From contig JBCAMK010000018.1 of assembly GCA_038503065.1 (NCBI GenBank), positions 372,001 to 436,000 on the forward strand: DNA of 64,000 nucleotides, written 5' to 3'. This stretch comes from Paragyromitra xinjiangensis. Lineage: Eukaryota > Ascomycota > Pezizomycetes > Pezizales > Discinaceae. Shown piece by piece: positions 1 through 12,130 of the stretch; the first letter of the stretch is position 1; the number at the start of each line of letters is the position of its first letter. Both the position numbers and the translations under genes were made by a program. The notes beneath the pieces are model-generated. The model had not been told where the DNA came from. It ran no database searches and worked only from the letters and a program-made list of their open reading frames with translations.

Positions 1-1050
1 CAGTGTTATTAAGACCAGATACATGAGTCTCGAGCGAGAACCAATCACTCCCTTGGAGAGACCCCCCATGCTTTTTCCTCGTCGTCGTAACGAAAACCTA
101 ACCTTAGCACCATCCCTTCTCCTTTATTTGAGTAACTAGGATTGATCGGGACCATCTCGCTCCGAGCCCTTCCTGGGACTTTTGCAACACAAGCATCAGC
201 CACAGATCGGGGCTCGGCAAGGTTAGAACGCGATATTACAGTGCTGAGGTTTCACATGAGTTGAATGGGTGTCGTTAGGTGGACAGATAACCCTTTATGT
301 TCCCTGCTTCCCATCTTCGGCCATCCAGGGGAGATAAGAGAAGTGATCGAAGAAAGCATTACGTGGTTGTGTCCCGGTAATTTCGAGGGATTTCGAGGGG
401 GGGTGATTAAGTTCGCGCCTGTTGCTTAAAGGTTTCATACAAAGACAAAGCCGTTGAAACTTGGGGATATAGGTGGGTAGTCCATACTTCTCCAACTCTC
501 TGGGATGAGAATAGTTGTGTATTTGCATGTGCGGTATTTGCTAGGCTATATCTCTTTTTCTTTCTCCAGATCTTATAGCGGGTTTCTTTTCTCTTTTTGC
601 TTAACACTACTATTATTTCTTCCTGTATATAAAGCTTGCGAGTGACGGTTGAGATGAGACAGGCATGCAACGGTTGTGGTGGACTACGGCATCTCAGGAA
701 AACTGAGGCTCCGTCGGGCCTCGGGAAAGACCCGAGTCGGCCATGATAGGTCTTACGAGCCACTGTCCACCGCCACCGCCACCGAGATTAATTTTCTGGT
801 GGAGGGGTGACCTCAACTCCAGCAGGTTGTCTGCCTTTTGGCTAGAGAACTTCAACCTGTCCTGTGCTGTCTCTTCATTCGCAGCTGTTCTCATCCGCTG
901 CGATAGCAGATTCGCACATTCCTCTTCCCTCATCCCCCCTTCCCCTCCCACATCCCATCGAGGATCTGGCCGGTATTAGATACTCTCATCTATACTGTAA
1001 TCCATCGTCGACTTCTGTTATCGCCGTTTTTGTCTGTCCACTGGAATGTC
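1..1050. other. Gene-free stretch upstream of MDV1
   Basis: No open reading frame here has a recognisable domain or a convincing splice pattern. The last 300 bases before the MDV1 start are pyrimidine-rich and probably hold its promoter and 5' leader. Short frames on both strands near 295-950 look like chance. Confidence 0.5.
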
Positions 1051-3424
1051 ATGGCCTCGAATTCTGGTCATGGCAGCTCCTTGTCCACAGTCGACAATTC
1101 CAAATCCAATGCTGAATCTGACGCAAACCCAACCATCATAAGCAATGCTTTGACCAGCGTCACAGTAAGTCTTGTTTCCAACTCGCCTTTGTGCACCGCA
1201 TGTCGTAGATCCGCCCTAACGATATTTTTCGTTTTTTCTTTTTTGCCCTGCAGGGACAAAACCTGACAGCATTCGGCCGCACAGTGACAGCGACCGCAGG
1301 AACACTCTTCAACGACGGCGGCGGTCCGCCGCACCACTACACTACCGCAATGACCGATATATCCAAACAGCTCGCCCAGCGCCCATCGCTGCAACGCCGC
1401 GTCTTCACCTTCAACCATCGCTCCCCTTCGGAACTCGTCCGGTCGAAGCTGTCGACCGCCGAGATTCAGTATCGAGCGCTAACCTACCTACCGGATGAGC
1501 TTCTCTCTAACATTCCTGAGACAGACAATTCCTATTCTCTTTTCCAGGGCTTCCAGGCGACTTTACCCGAAGAGCCAAGGGGCAGAGAAAGGCATAGCCG
1601 GAAAGGTTCTGGTCGACACAAATTGATTGAGGGCCCTAATGGGATTGATGCGGATTCATCATCGTCATTGAATGTTTTGAATCGCGAAAAATCTACGTTG
1701 GCTCGGCAACTGGAGATGCTCGGCATCAGGAAGAATATGGCCTCGTCTGAAATCAGGGAGATCGATATGAAAGTTGCGAATCTGAATCAGATGCGGAATA
1801 TTGTCCTGGACCGATTAGCGAAGTTGGAGCAAGATGAGGCTGAAGTAGAGCATGAAAGTAAATACCATTTTTGCCACCCGTTTCAGCTCCGACGAAAACA
1901 CATTCCAAATCTGTTGTTTTTGTGTTCATCGATGAAGTTGCTGGGTCGTACTGCTGCTAACATCGCACAGTGATGAACGTTGAAACGAAAATTGAGGATC
2001 TCCAGGATGAACTTGAACTCGCTGCGGCCGGCTCAGAGAACCACGCCTCGGACCCCGAATCCAACCTAGATGACGGAAAGAGCGAGGAATCTTCATTCAT
2101 GTCCGAATCAATCTATGGCAAACTTAACTCTCCTAAACAAGCTCGAAAACGAAAATCCGGCCGCCGAATCTCCATGCCTATTCTTCATGAACACCTGGGC
2201 CCTGGTCAAAATATCAAGGAAATAGAGACCCACGCAGATAATATTACCGGCTTAGATTTTGACGTCCCTTTCGGCACAATGATTACTGCTGCGCTTGACG
2301 ATACTGTAAGAGTATGGGATTTGAATACTGGTCGCTGTCTGGGCTTGCTGGAGGGTCATCACGCTTCTGTCAGGTGTCTCCAGATCGAAGACAATATTGT
2401 CGCAACTGGCTCAGCGGATGCTTCCATCCGTCTCTGGGATTTGTCTCGCGCGGAAAGCTACAAGTTCACACCCCCGTCTACCACGTCATCAGTTCATAAA
2501 AGGACTTCTACATCTGCCTCTGCCTCTGCCTCTGCCTCTGCCTCTGCATCCGCTTCTGTATCGGAAGCGGAGGAAGAAGCAGAGGATGATGGTATGCCGT
2601 CAACACATGGATATAATACTCCCTCGATGTCTGAATGTCAGGTTTTCTGTCTTGATTCACATGTGGGTGAAGTTACAGCACTGTACTTCCAGGGAGATAC
2701 TCTAGTTTCTGGAAGCGCGGATAAGACTTTGAGGCAATGGGATTTGGTTAAAGGGAGATGTGTGCAGACTCTCGATGTGCTTTGGGCTGCTGCACAAAGT
2801 AATATGGATGAAGGGAAATGGAGAACAGGTGGGCCAACTGGAGGACTTGGAGGAGACTTTGTTGGTGCACTACAGTGCTTTGATGCAGCTCTTGCTTGTG
2901 GGACTGCAGATGGAATGGTTAGATTATGGGATTGTGAGTTTTTTACTACCTTTTTCTTCTTTAAAGTTGGTGGATAAGATACTAATATAGGTGATGGTGA
3001 TAGTGAGAAGTGGTCAAGTTCACCGGTCATTAGTTGGTCATACAGGGCCCGTGACATGTCTTCAGTTCGATGATATACATCTCGTCACCGGCTCTCTTGA
3101 TAGGAGTATCAGAGTACGTGATTTAGTTACTTTATTTCCGTTGAGGCGCTTTCTAACATACCCTAGATATGGGATCTACGAACTGGCTCGATATTTGACG
3201 TTTTTGGCTACGACAACCCTATAACGAGCATGCAATTCGACAGCCGCCGCATCGTATCAGCCGCCGGGGAGCCCGTCGTTAAAGTTTACGATAAAACTGA
3301 CGGCAGACATTGGGACTGTGGCGTGTCAGAGACCAACAAGGCGATTGTGGAGAGGGTTAGGGTTAAGGATGGATATCTCGTGGAAGGAAGACAGAATGGA
3401 ACTGTAGGTATATGGGCTTGTTGA
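1051..3424 (+). CDS. mdv1: Mitochondrial division protein 1 (Mdv1/Caf4-type WD40 adaptor)
   Basis: Five exons give 682 residues: 1051-1164, 1254-1857, 1971-2933, 3004-3113, 3167-3424. All junctions are GT-AG and the frame stays open. The N-terminal half is hydrophilic. A coiled coil lies around residues 170-250 (heptad-like stretches such as [10 protein letters not shown] and [14 protein letters not shown]). The C-terminal half is a WD40 propeller with blades ending VRVWDL, IRLWDL, LRQWDL, VRLWDL and IRIWDL. This is the Mdv1/Caf4 layout, in which the coiled coil and N-terminus bind Fis1 and the propeller recruits the dynamin Dnm1 for mitochondrial, and by family knowledge peroxisomal, fission. 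An Ala-Ser tract from a TCTGCC hexamer repeat (about 2513-2546) sits in an acidic loop between blades. The ATG at 1051 was chosen because it reads straight into exon 2. Length is close to yeast Mdv1 (714). Confidence 0.93.
2513..2546 (+). repeat. TCTGCC hexanucleotide microsatellite in MDV1
   Basis: About five to six tandem TCTGCC units lie inside exon 3 of MDV1 and encode alternating Ser and Ala. The unit length is a multiple of three, so length changes would not break the frame. The tract falls in an insertion between WD40 blades. Confidence 0.85.
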
Positions 3425-6400
3425 ATTGGTGGCAAGAGGCGGAGTAAGATGCAAATTAGAGTAGCGGTAACCCCAACGACATGTTTTTATCCGAAGGCTA
3501 CCGCTCTGTTCCTCATTTTTCTGTTGCGTTGTACCCTTGGGAAAACTTTCTTCTTGGATATTTTTTCGTTCACTCCTTTTATCTTTCCCTTCTCTCGTTA
3601 ATGCTCCTTGATGATGATCTTTTCTTTTCTTTTCCTTTCTTCCTTTTTTGGCGTTTGGAGGGTTATGATCAATGTGGCGGATGGATCGATGAGTGAGGAT
3701 ACGATGTGAATGCCAATGTCATGTGTCATGTGATTATTGTTTTTTTGCGAAATGCAGGAAAGGATGAAGGGATGGGCGGTAGTGTGGCTAGGTATGGACT
3801 GGTATGTGAATTACTCTAGAAGGACCGGGCTGGAAAACTTTTTCTTTCCCTTTTTCGTTTCATATTTTATTTTAGAAAGCAAAAAAACGTGGTTGGGTGG
3901 TGGGGGGGTCAGCGAAGGAAGTCAAAGTGTGTTAGGATAGGTGAACGTGGTATATGGGAGACGAAGAAAAAGAGAGGCCTTCCGCAAGAAAGGGGGCTGA
4001 AAAAGTGTTGGATAAGGGGTGAAGGATGAGTGCTAGGTTGTTGATGGTAGGCCATCGCTCAAAAAAAAAGGTACATATATATATTATGGATTGGAATAGG
4101 TATTTTCCTGCGGGTACGTGCAGTAGATACCTCGTTTCATTACTTGGAGGCATTTCTGTGTTTTTAAGTTTTTTTCTTTCTTTCTTGCGGTTGATAGCTG
4201 TATTGATTGCCTTGTATTATCAGTTGTATAAGGAAGCTTGATGTGCCTGCTGTCCACTTTGAGGTGTATATTTGGTGAAAGCTTCATGTCTTGTGATCTG
4301 GGTAAAAACTGGAGCCGAGTCATGTTCCGTGATGGTACCCCCAAACTAGCCCTCTGACGCGAAACCATTCCAACAAAACTGTAGCCAACTGCGAGGAATT
4401 AGGTTTTCGTGTATACTTGCATCAAAGACTTCTTTCTTTAACATCTCAAATCCCTCCACTGCCCCTCATCTCGGATCTATACTACCGTGTTCGGCAGTGT
4501 TGGTGTTCTCTTCTGAGTGGATGTTCTTAGTAGCAAGAAGATACAATCCAGACCTCCAGATGATGACGTTTACCCCTTCCTCCTCTTTCGACAGCTCCTG
4601 TTGTCTGAGGTAACCATGGCGTCCCCCCGAGGAAAGTTTGCTGCTCCAGTGATGAGTATTCCCTGCTTTATATCCCCTGTCTCTGTTGATCAGGTAACTA
4701 AAATTAATAAATCAAGATTTACGATGAAATGCGATGTGAGGAGGCCCAACGAATGAGATGGGTTCTGAAGATGAGAAATACCGGTTTCCCCTCCGGCCGT
4801 TGGGTTTGAGGGTGAGTAGTGTTTCTCGGGAAAATAATCCCTTCGCTCGTCTTGAGAAACCTGGGAATAGTTTTCCTCGCGTTTTCTTTACTTTGGGGAT
4901 TCTATTGTCTACTCTGAGGAGGGTGGGATGTGGAAATAAGGTTGGGTTGCAGCCATTGGCAGCTCGAGCCACATATTATGACGAAACCCTGACCCTAATA
5001 CTCGCAGGCTGAGACAGCAGACAGCGGAATAAACCTGTACTCGTTCCCGGGGAACTGGGCCTATTGATAATTTGATTATTCATATCATATTTATTCACAA
5101 TAGCTATCCAGTGGAAAGTAATATTTTCAGATGCTGGAAAAAGCAAGTGTGCTCTTCGCAGTTCGCACAACGGTACACGTACTCTAGTTCAGAGGAGAAT
5201 GTACGCCGTGTTTGTGAAATTCTCCACTTGTTTTTTTTAACTCGATGCGATAGATCTGAAGCACTGCAGGTCAAAAAAGCAGCCGTTTGCGGGTTGCAGC
5301 GATGATCGAACCCCGGGTTACGTGGTTTGTTTGACAGCACACACTGGACTTGCGTGAGTAAAGCGGCAATGTTTGAGGGTTCTTGGTACTAGAGAAGCTG
5401 TTGGATGAGAATGTCAGACTGTGTAAGCTATGATACACCGATTTCGCACTGGTGTCAATGATGATCTGGTCATGATGAATAACTGTTGGAAAATATTTTA
5501 CTAACAGAGGCACAGCTCATGTCGTGATTTATTGGCTAAATTCCCTTTGCTGATTACAAAAAAAAGGCCTGGACTCCACGGCAGAAGACAAATATCTATA
5601 CATTCTGCGGCTAATCCAAAATGCAAAAGACGATTGGTCCTATGAACCTGTGAAGCAAAGGCGGAAGCAGGACGTGTGATGTGAGACTTGTTTTATGAGC
5701 CACTTCGCGTGATAATCCATGCAAGGTGCCCTGACCTGCTGTACGGCATCCCGGGAGTGGTTTTCCTCCCCAACGCCTTTACGTGGGGCAGCAACCTTCA
5801 AGATCCGTTCGGGCCTGCAGGGCGCTGCAGCCGGATCCGTTCCTTGCGTGAGCCATAAACCTGCTGTTTTCTATTTCCTGTTGTCAGATCCGAGGAGTAC
5901 CTAGGTGCATAAGTTACTTGTCCTGAGGAGGACGGAACTCCACGGGGAGGAGTTCGAGGGAGTGGGGGAAGAAAAAGACAGCTTGGGAGAGGAGACACGC
6001 TGACCCCTCTGATCTCCCCATTTTGGGCAGCTTATCGCGGGTCGCGGGTTAACCATGCGACCCCCCCAAACTCCGCCTTTCTGGTCCTCTTATCAACATC
6101 GCGACACCACCCGACTACGACGTCGACATATTATGAACGCCTGACGTCGCGTCACCAGCTGGGAAATTCTCCTGCTCACTCTCCCTCCCGTTCAAAAAGG
6201 GTCGTCCCAAGCACGAATATAGTTCTACCCTAATATCTGTCTCATTCGGCACATCATTGTGATCAACTGCCGCCTGTTCTTGTGCTCGAGCTTCCCCCAC
6301 TTGACCAAGGAAAGAAAAGAAAGGGAAAAGAACGACCCCGCTTACCCCTCGACTACTTCTAAACCTCCCTCCTCTCAAGCGACCCTCCCGTCCTGCAACT
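3425..6400. other. Long intergenic stretch, no supported gene
   Basis: The start probably carries the MDV1 3' untranslated region (T-rich, 3480-3660). I see no domain-bearing frame in these 3 kb. Two short frames with good donors, ATG at 4616 (26 codons, then GTAACT) and ATG at 4755 (18 codons, then GTGAGT), could be exons of a small unrecognised gene or a non-coding transcript, but no further exons could be joined. The last 300 bases are C/T-rich and are likely the promoter and leader of the next gene. Confidence 0.45.
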
Positions 6401-8119
6401 ATGGCATTTAGAGCTCCGGCAAACCACCGCCATCTATCCATACAATCTCTCCCTTTCCAGGACGACGACGCCCAAGGTGAAACCAACCATTCACCGCTTC
6501 TCAACTCACCCGCACCCTACAGCCCAGCCGTTGAACAAGATGCCGACGAATGGGTTGTCTTCTCGCCTTCGAGCGTTGGCGACGGGACAACGGTCACCGG
6601 GACCAATCCGCGCTCACGCATAAGCGAGATAGGTAGCGTCGAGTCTGCCCCACGAATTCTACGCCATGGAGGGGGCTATGGGATTCCGGGGACGTTCAAT
6701 AATTTGGAGGAAGATGAAGAGGAGGATGATGACGAGGACGATTATTTAGACGGAACAGAAACAGACTCACTACAGCCCTTTCACGAACAAGATAACGAAG
6801 GACCTGTAATGTTGCCAACGCATGACGGATTGGGAACGTTCCCGTCGTCCTCGGGAGTTATCACCGGCCTTCGATCGTTGGAAGAGTCACTGCGAATAGT
6901 AGCGATGACAGGACACAGTCAGGGTGAGGAGGAGACAGCTGCGAAGATTCTTCAGTGGCGGGGAGAACACAAACAAGCGTTACTGGACGAAATCGAGAAA
7001 CTGACACGAAGAAGAATGTCTTTGGCTAGCCTAAGAGGTGGGAACTTGGGGCAACAGGAGAAGGCTCTAATAGAGGAGGATACATCATTCCTAGAGACCA
7101 GCTTAGAGGACCTTAGGTCCTTAGCATCTATGTCAACGCAAAACCATGCAGAAGGGGTCGAGGAGGACGAAGAGCATTCGGAGACACTATGGAGACGGAT
7201 AACAAGGCGGTTCATCCGCGACATCATGGGAATCGACGACGAGCTCCTCCAGGTCATCTTTGGCGAAGCACTACCCACCGAAGACCCAATCGATCTTTTA
7301 AGCGAAGAGAATATGGTGGCAAAAGAGGTTGAGGAGCGACTACTAAACCGGATCGCGAGGGAACTCGGGGTACTTGTCAACCAATACACTTCTCACCCCG
7401 CCGGCGATAGAGCCTTTTCGACCCACAATGGGAGCCTTGACGGGTACTCTGACGATGATGGCAGCAAAACGCCTCAAGCGCGGTCTTCACGACTACAGCA
7501 AGATGAATACACAACCTCCTCCTGCAAACGCCAGCGTTCCCATTCTCTCGCCTCCTCGAATTCCTCCGTCCCACAGTTCCAATTTGCACCAACTCTTCCG
7601 CAGGAAGAAGCCTCTCACGCCGCACTCTGGGGCATCGAAGAAGAACAGGAAGTTGATGAGGAGACACAAGCGAAGCGTGACTCTCAGGTACGGAAAGAAT
7701 ACTGGGAGCAAGAGCTTGGTGTCCGTGTATTCTTCTCATTCCTCAAATCTCGCTTCTCCGGGCCTGCATCAACTCCTACTCCTTCCCCTCCTACACCACT
7801 GCACCATCCACTCATCCGCGGTGCCCGGCCCACTTTCCATCCGTATCAGAGCCCAATAGCCAAGAGACCAACATCTGCTGCGTCAGTAAAGATGGGCCCA
7901 TCTTCCACGGTAGCATCAACAAGTGGTGGGGGCCAGTTTTTCAATGGGTTTGGACCCGGGATGAGGAGTGGGAGCAGCTACGCTAGTGGGGGAAAGGGGA
8001 AGACAGTGAGCAGTAGGGGAAGCGGCAGGAATAGAGGATTCTATTGGGATGTTGCAACATCAGTTGGGAGTGGGAAGACAAGTAGTTGTGTCGGGACTGG
8101 CGTGTGGGCTGCTATTTAA
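6401..8119 (+). CDS. Fungal protein of unknown function, 572 residues, intronless
   Basis: I do not recognise this family. The single open frame starts at an ATG after a pyrimidine-rich leader and has no in-frame alternative upstream. Residues about 50-56 read DEWVVFS. A strongly acidic Glu/Asp run lies at about 102-117. Residues about 265-330 form the most structured part, an Arg-rich amphipathic segment (WRRITRRFIRDIMGIDDELL) followed by Leu/Glu-rich helices. A second conserved-looking helix (KEYWEQELGVRVFFSFLKSR) lies near 435-455. The last 110 residues are low in complexity, rich in Gly, Ser and Pro. There is no signal peptide or membrane span. The composition fits a nuclear or cytosolic scaffold, but that is only a guess. 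Confidence 0.75.
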   Translation: MAFRAPANHRHLSIQSLPFQDDDAQGETNHSPLLNSPAPYSPAVEQDADEWVVFSPSSVGDGTTVTGTNPRSRISEIGSVESAPRILRHGGGYGIPGTFNNLEEDEEEDDDEDDYLDGTETDSLQPFHEQDNEGPVMLPTHDGLGTFPSSSGVITGLRSLEESLRIVAMTGHSQGEEETAAKILQWRGEHKQALLDEIEKLTRRRMSLASLRGGNLGQQEKALIEEDTSFLETSLEDLRSLASMSTQNHAEGVEEDEEHSETLWRRITRRFIRDIMGIDDELLQVIFGEALPTEDPIDLLSEENMVAKEVEERLLNRIARELGVLVNQYTSHPAGDRAFSTHNGSLDGYSDDDGSKTPQARSSRLQQDEYTTSSCKRQRSHSLASSNSSVPQFQFAPTLPQEEASHAALWGIEEEQEVDEETQAKRDSQVRKEYWEQELGVRVFFSFLKSRFSGPASTPTPSPPTPLHHPLIRGARPTFHPYQSPIAKRPTSAASVKMGPSSTVASTSGGGQFFNGFGPGMRSGSSYASGGKGKTVSSRGSGRNRGFYWDVATSVGSGKTSSCVGTGVWAAI

Positions 8120-9274
8120 GGGTTATATATTTTTTGGAAAGGTAGGTGTTTTAGCTTTCGTCTAATCGGTGTTACAATTTTTGGAGTTGAGTTAGAGATG
8201 TTTGGAGGTAATAAACGTATGCGTGGGTGTGTGTCGCACAAGGTCAGCGAGGACATTCTCTTTGATTTTTTTTAACTTATGATTTTGGGGGCGCTTTCGT
8301 TCTTTTTTCTTTTGTGGATTGGTTTGGTGTTTCTTTTCGAGACTGTCCTTTGGGGCGTATGTTAGTGTGTTGTTTTTTTCCCTTTTTCCCTTTTTTCTTT
8401 CGTTGATTTTGTTGATTTTGAGTTATCATGTATGTTGCGCGTTGGGCGGGTATCTATGGTGGGCGGGAGTCGAACGGGGCATTATTATAAGCTTAGCCTT
8501 CAATAGATGAACTTATGTTTGTTTAAACTTCATCACGGATTGTCATTCGTACTGCATTAAACTGGTGGGTTAGAGCCCGAGAGTGCGGTATTTGGATCTC
8601 TCGGCTGGGGAATCATGGGGGAACGGGGAATTTGACAAAATAGGTAATTCTTGACGGGTTCTTTCCAGATTCACAAGTACCTGTATGTAGTTATTTGTTT
8701 CTCAGGGAAAGATCTGAGTAGCCTGGGTCCATGAATGTCTTTTCGATGCAATCGATCGATATATCTGAAAGATAAATGATACTTTGCTACTAGGAGCCAT
8801 TATCTTGCCCAAAGAACCATCCTTTCGCAGAGAAAATGGCGTTGTGGTACATGCTAAAACCGTGATCACATATACACACTTTTGTTAGGCGAGCATGTTT
8901 TAGGAATGCCTGAGCTGAGAAGGGCCAACTACCCCTTCCAGTGGAGCTATCCCCAACTGTATGGGTTAAGTTTTTGGGCAAAGAGCTTTAGCCTTATATC
9001 TTCGAATGGCCTAGGAGGCGTTAGACACTTGAGCAAACAATACTCATATCAAAAACCAGAGGGTAGATCAATCCCACTTGCAGGTGTTCACAAGCTCACA
9101 TATTTGTATTTGGGCTAAAAAAATTTTATGGACACTGACGCTAGCTTTGGCCCATGCCAGAATCTTACCACAAAGTTTATTTTTGAAGATGTTTTATAAA
9201 ACTTGTAGTTATTTCCATGCTATCTTCTACTCGTTGCTACTCAGAGCTTTCGGTGACAGGACTAAGCTTTCACA
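8120..9274. other. Intergenic stretch, no supported gene
   Basis: T-rich sequence after 8120, including poly-T tracts at about 8265-8420, probably includes the 3' untranslated region of the upstream gene. Nothing else recognisable was found. Confidence 0.5.
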
Positions 9275-10137
9275 ATGAATTACTCTCGTTTCCTTAATAG
9301 GGACTACCTCCGTTCTCCGCAAGACGGTGTCAATGGTGCTGGAGCGTGTGGGTAAGTTATCTGCAATCCTGGGTGCTTTAAATTTTCCGACTTTAAATGC
9401 GTTGATACTCCCGATACTCCTCATTATTTCTTATCCACTAGCTAATTCCATTTATCTGGTATATCAGCTTGGGAGTCAGCCTTAGTAGGAGATTTTCTGG
9501 GCCCGTCAATTTTGAGGACACTTCAATCATGGTGCTGTATGGCCTCTTGAATAAATCTCGGGAACCGAAACATGGCGACAATGATTATTCACCCGTTTCT
9601 ACAGCATCCCTAAGAACACCCGACCGCTCTAGTATAGCAACAAATCCCAATGAAGGTCAATCCACCCCAACTACTACAGAAAATGATGGTAGCGTGGACG
9701 GAAAAGGGAGTAGTAGTAGCAGCGATGCGAACCGGAATATAACATGGTCCGAGTTAACGAAAAAACTGAAAGAAACTCCATGGCAGCCTCTAGGAGGAGC
9801 CGAACCTGGGACAGATATGAGCAGAACATATGCCAACCATGTTTTCATTTGCTTTGGCCTTAGTCATATCGAGCATACTGGCTTCTTATGGCATCGGTTT
9901 TCTGCGACGATTGTCTGCCTCTGTTACGAAGGTGTGTTTATGTTTGGCGCAGAGTTTGAGTACGCGTGCCTTGTGGCAAAGACTTGTAGGAGAGCTTTAG
10001 GATATATGCTCGATGTGAATGTTGGCTGCGAGGGGGAGGTAAGAGCGGGAGTCGAACGGTATTGTCGCGAGGGTGTTGAGAGTTTTGATATATTTCTGGA
10101 GTACAAAAAGATGATAGAGTCCCAAGGACAGGATTGA
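9275..10137 (+). CDS. Protein of unknown function, 248 residues, two exons
   Basis: I do not recognise this protein. Exon 1 (9275-9351, ATG) joins exon 2 (9468-10137) across a 116-nt intron that begins GTAAGT, has a GCTAAT branch-like site and ends CAG. The frame stays open across the junction, which supports the model over an internal start at 9529. The first 110 residues are hydrophilic and Ser/Thr/Asn-rich with a polyserine run. The C-terminal half contains WSELTKKLKETPWQPLGG and a Cys/aromatic-rich stretch (about 150-215), then a charged tail ending MIESQGQD. No clear transmembrane helix, catalytic motif or signal peptide is seen. It sits beside a transposon-rich region, so it could be a lineage-specific gene. 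Confidence 0.5.
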
Positions 10138-11439
10138 TGATATGAGCTGGAGGATAGTGTAAATTAGATATGTAATTTTATTTCGTCTTTTGATTATAAG
10201 TCGCCAGGTTTGGCTTGCTTTGTGTGTCATAGGGATTTCTATACTAATCAATCATGCATCATTATAAGTCACTCGGCATATAAATTTGTGGCTTTGAGGG
10301 GGTTTTTGTACCTCTACATGTGGCCAAGAAGGCTCTCTTTTGCGAGTAGACATCCTCGATACTTTAGTGATTACTCAAAGGCATAGAGAACTGTATTGGC
10401 TGAGTTTGCGAGGTCAATGACTGGTACCTGAATAAACAGTAAGCTATGACCCCGCCTAATAAAGAGAACTAAAGTAGCATCAACTCGAGGTGGTAATAAC
10501 CGCTCCTTTTCCCCCCTACCTCTTTTCTTCTTTTCTCTTCTCTGGCGACGTATCTCAAGGCTGATAAAATGTCGTCGAGGAGAAGTAGGGGGTTAGTGGC
10601 AAACAACTAATTGAATGTCTTGATATGGTAATGGAGGGGCTGGAAGAGATGTGGTGATGAAGGGTGGGGCTTGACTCTATGTCACGAGGCCTCGGTTCAC
10701 TCCTAAAATCACTCGTACTCGCATTTTAGAATAGCCAAGCAGCCAAAGCCATAAGCAAATGAATAACCAAAGAAGAATGAAAGAGAAAACAATCATAGGG
10801 AAAATTCATTCATATTCATTAACTAGATACAAACAACTGCTAACAAAACAATTATCAGAATCATCATCATCCCGAAACCAAAATTATCAACCAAAAAGAA
10901 CGCATCAGATCTGAATATTTTCGTATAATTCTTCGGAAACCATTACTGATAATCACCTCACCAGCTACAAACGACCAGATACCCCGAACTAATAGCAACC
11001 CCGAAAGGAGGAATAGACGTTAAAGTAAAAGGCGCGAAGCAGTTTAGCGAAACAGATAGACCCCATTTTCAGAGGCTGACCGGTTACTCTAGTTTTTTCA
11101 TCATTTGCGTTGGTTTGGAGAAGAAAAGAAGAAGGAAGGGTGGTGGGACGCCCTTTTATAGAGATGGATGCCAAGGATGGAAAATAATAATTTCAGAGCC
11201 TACTGCTGGGCTCGAAGAAATTTTGCCGCTGGCCTCTGGTTGGTTGGTGGGAGGGGGTGTTTTTCATAGTATGGTTGGGATTCCATAGTATGGTCGGGGC
11301 TTTATGATATCCCGAGAAGCCACTAAGAGCTGAGAAATGGGAACTGCGTGTAGTACTCGCTCATATTCCTTCCCTCCAGCTCAGAGACACAAATATGGCG
11401 AGGACGCTAGAAATTCTGAATGAGAAGTGATGATAATAG
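10138..11439. other. Intergenic stretch, no supported gene
   Basis: AT-rich sequence with no convincing coding frame. It leads into the MULE-like element. A short reverse frame at 10989-11174 has no recognisable motif. Confidence 0.45.
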
Positions 11440-11448
11440 ATAGAATAT

Positions 11449-11904
11449 GAGCAAAAGTTCGATCTACCCTTGACGATTAAGATCTAGTTTAATCTACCCT
11501 TTGGGTTTGATTTACCCCCATGAAACTGTATCCCTCCCAAACACAATTCATCCCCGTCATGGCTGCCATCTATAGAAATCAGCAGTCCCTTTCCGATAAG
11601 ATCTTGTATATAGGGGTGTCTCTTAACAGCGGCCAAGCGAAAGGAGGCAGCCCTGCTGTTGCACTTAAGCAAAGGGCGCCAGGGGCCAGGGGCCACAGGC
11701 AGGCATGAAAAACGTATGTACTTGCTCTAAATAGCCTGGAAATCTTGCAAATAGTGTACCTTTGTCTGGAGCCTGGGAGGGCCAGAAATGTAAGTGTAGG
11801 TCATGGTACATAAGAAAGAAAAGAGCGAGTCTTGGAGGGAGATTAAACCCGAAGGGTAGATTAAACCAGGTCTTAATCGTCAAGGGTAGATCGAACTTTT
11901 GCTC
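11449..11904. mobile_element. MULE-like non-autonomous element (MITE), 456 bp, 9-bp TSD
   Basis: Both ends start GAGCAAAAGTTCGATCTACC when read inward. The inverted repeats run about 69 bp (11449-11517 and 11836-11904) with only about six mismatches. The element is flanked by perfect 9-bp direct repeats ATAGAATAT (11440-11448 and 11905-11913). Long inverted repeats with 9-bp target duplications are the hallmark of Mutator-like elements. The interior has no transposase frame, so mobility would need an enzyme supplied in trans. The intact duplication suggests a fairly recent insertion. Confidence 0.85.
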
Positions 11905-11937
11905 ATAGAATATACATGTAGGAAGAGTTTTAGTTAT

Positions 11938-12130
11938 TGTTGGAGGTGCTTCCTAATACGGGGTGTGGCTTCGGAGTCGGAACTGATTGAGAGACAGGCA
12001 CCCGAGTACACGGGGACTCGAGCAGCCGAGAGAGCTGTTACATGAGTATTTAGATAGGGCCTGTACTGCCCACCTAGCAATCAAGAAATCGAGCCTTTTA
12101 TTCCTCCCTACGTGCCTCGATATTACAACA
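11938..12130. mobile_element. Solo LTR-like element, copy 1 (193 bp)
   Basis: It starts TGTTGGAG and ends TTACAACA, so it has the TG...CA ends of an LTR. It matches the 150-bp copy at 58586-58735 over most of its length (shared GCTTCCTAATACGGGG, GAGAGACAGGCACCCGAG and TTCCTCCCTACGTGC). The flanking pentamers GTTAT and GTAAT differ by one base, as expected for an aged 5-bp target duplication. No internal retrotransposon region is present. It could instead be a short LTR-bounded element such as a TRIM. Confidence 0.65.

Noticed and set aside
5290..5320. GATCGAACCCC resembling the T-loop of a tRNA on the minus strand
   Set aside because: Flanking bases cannot form the T stem and no matching acceptor or anticodon arms were found.
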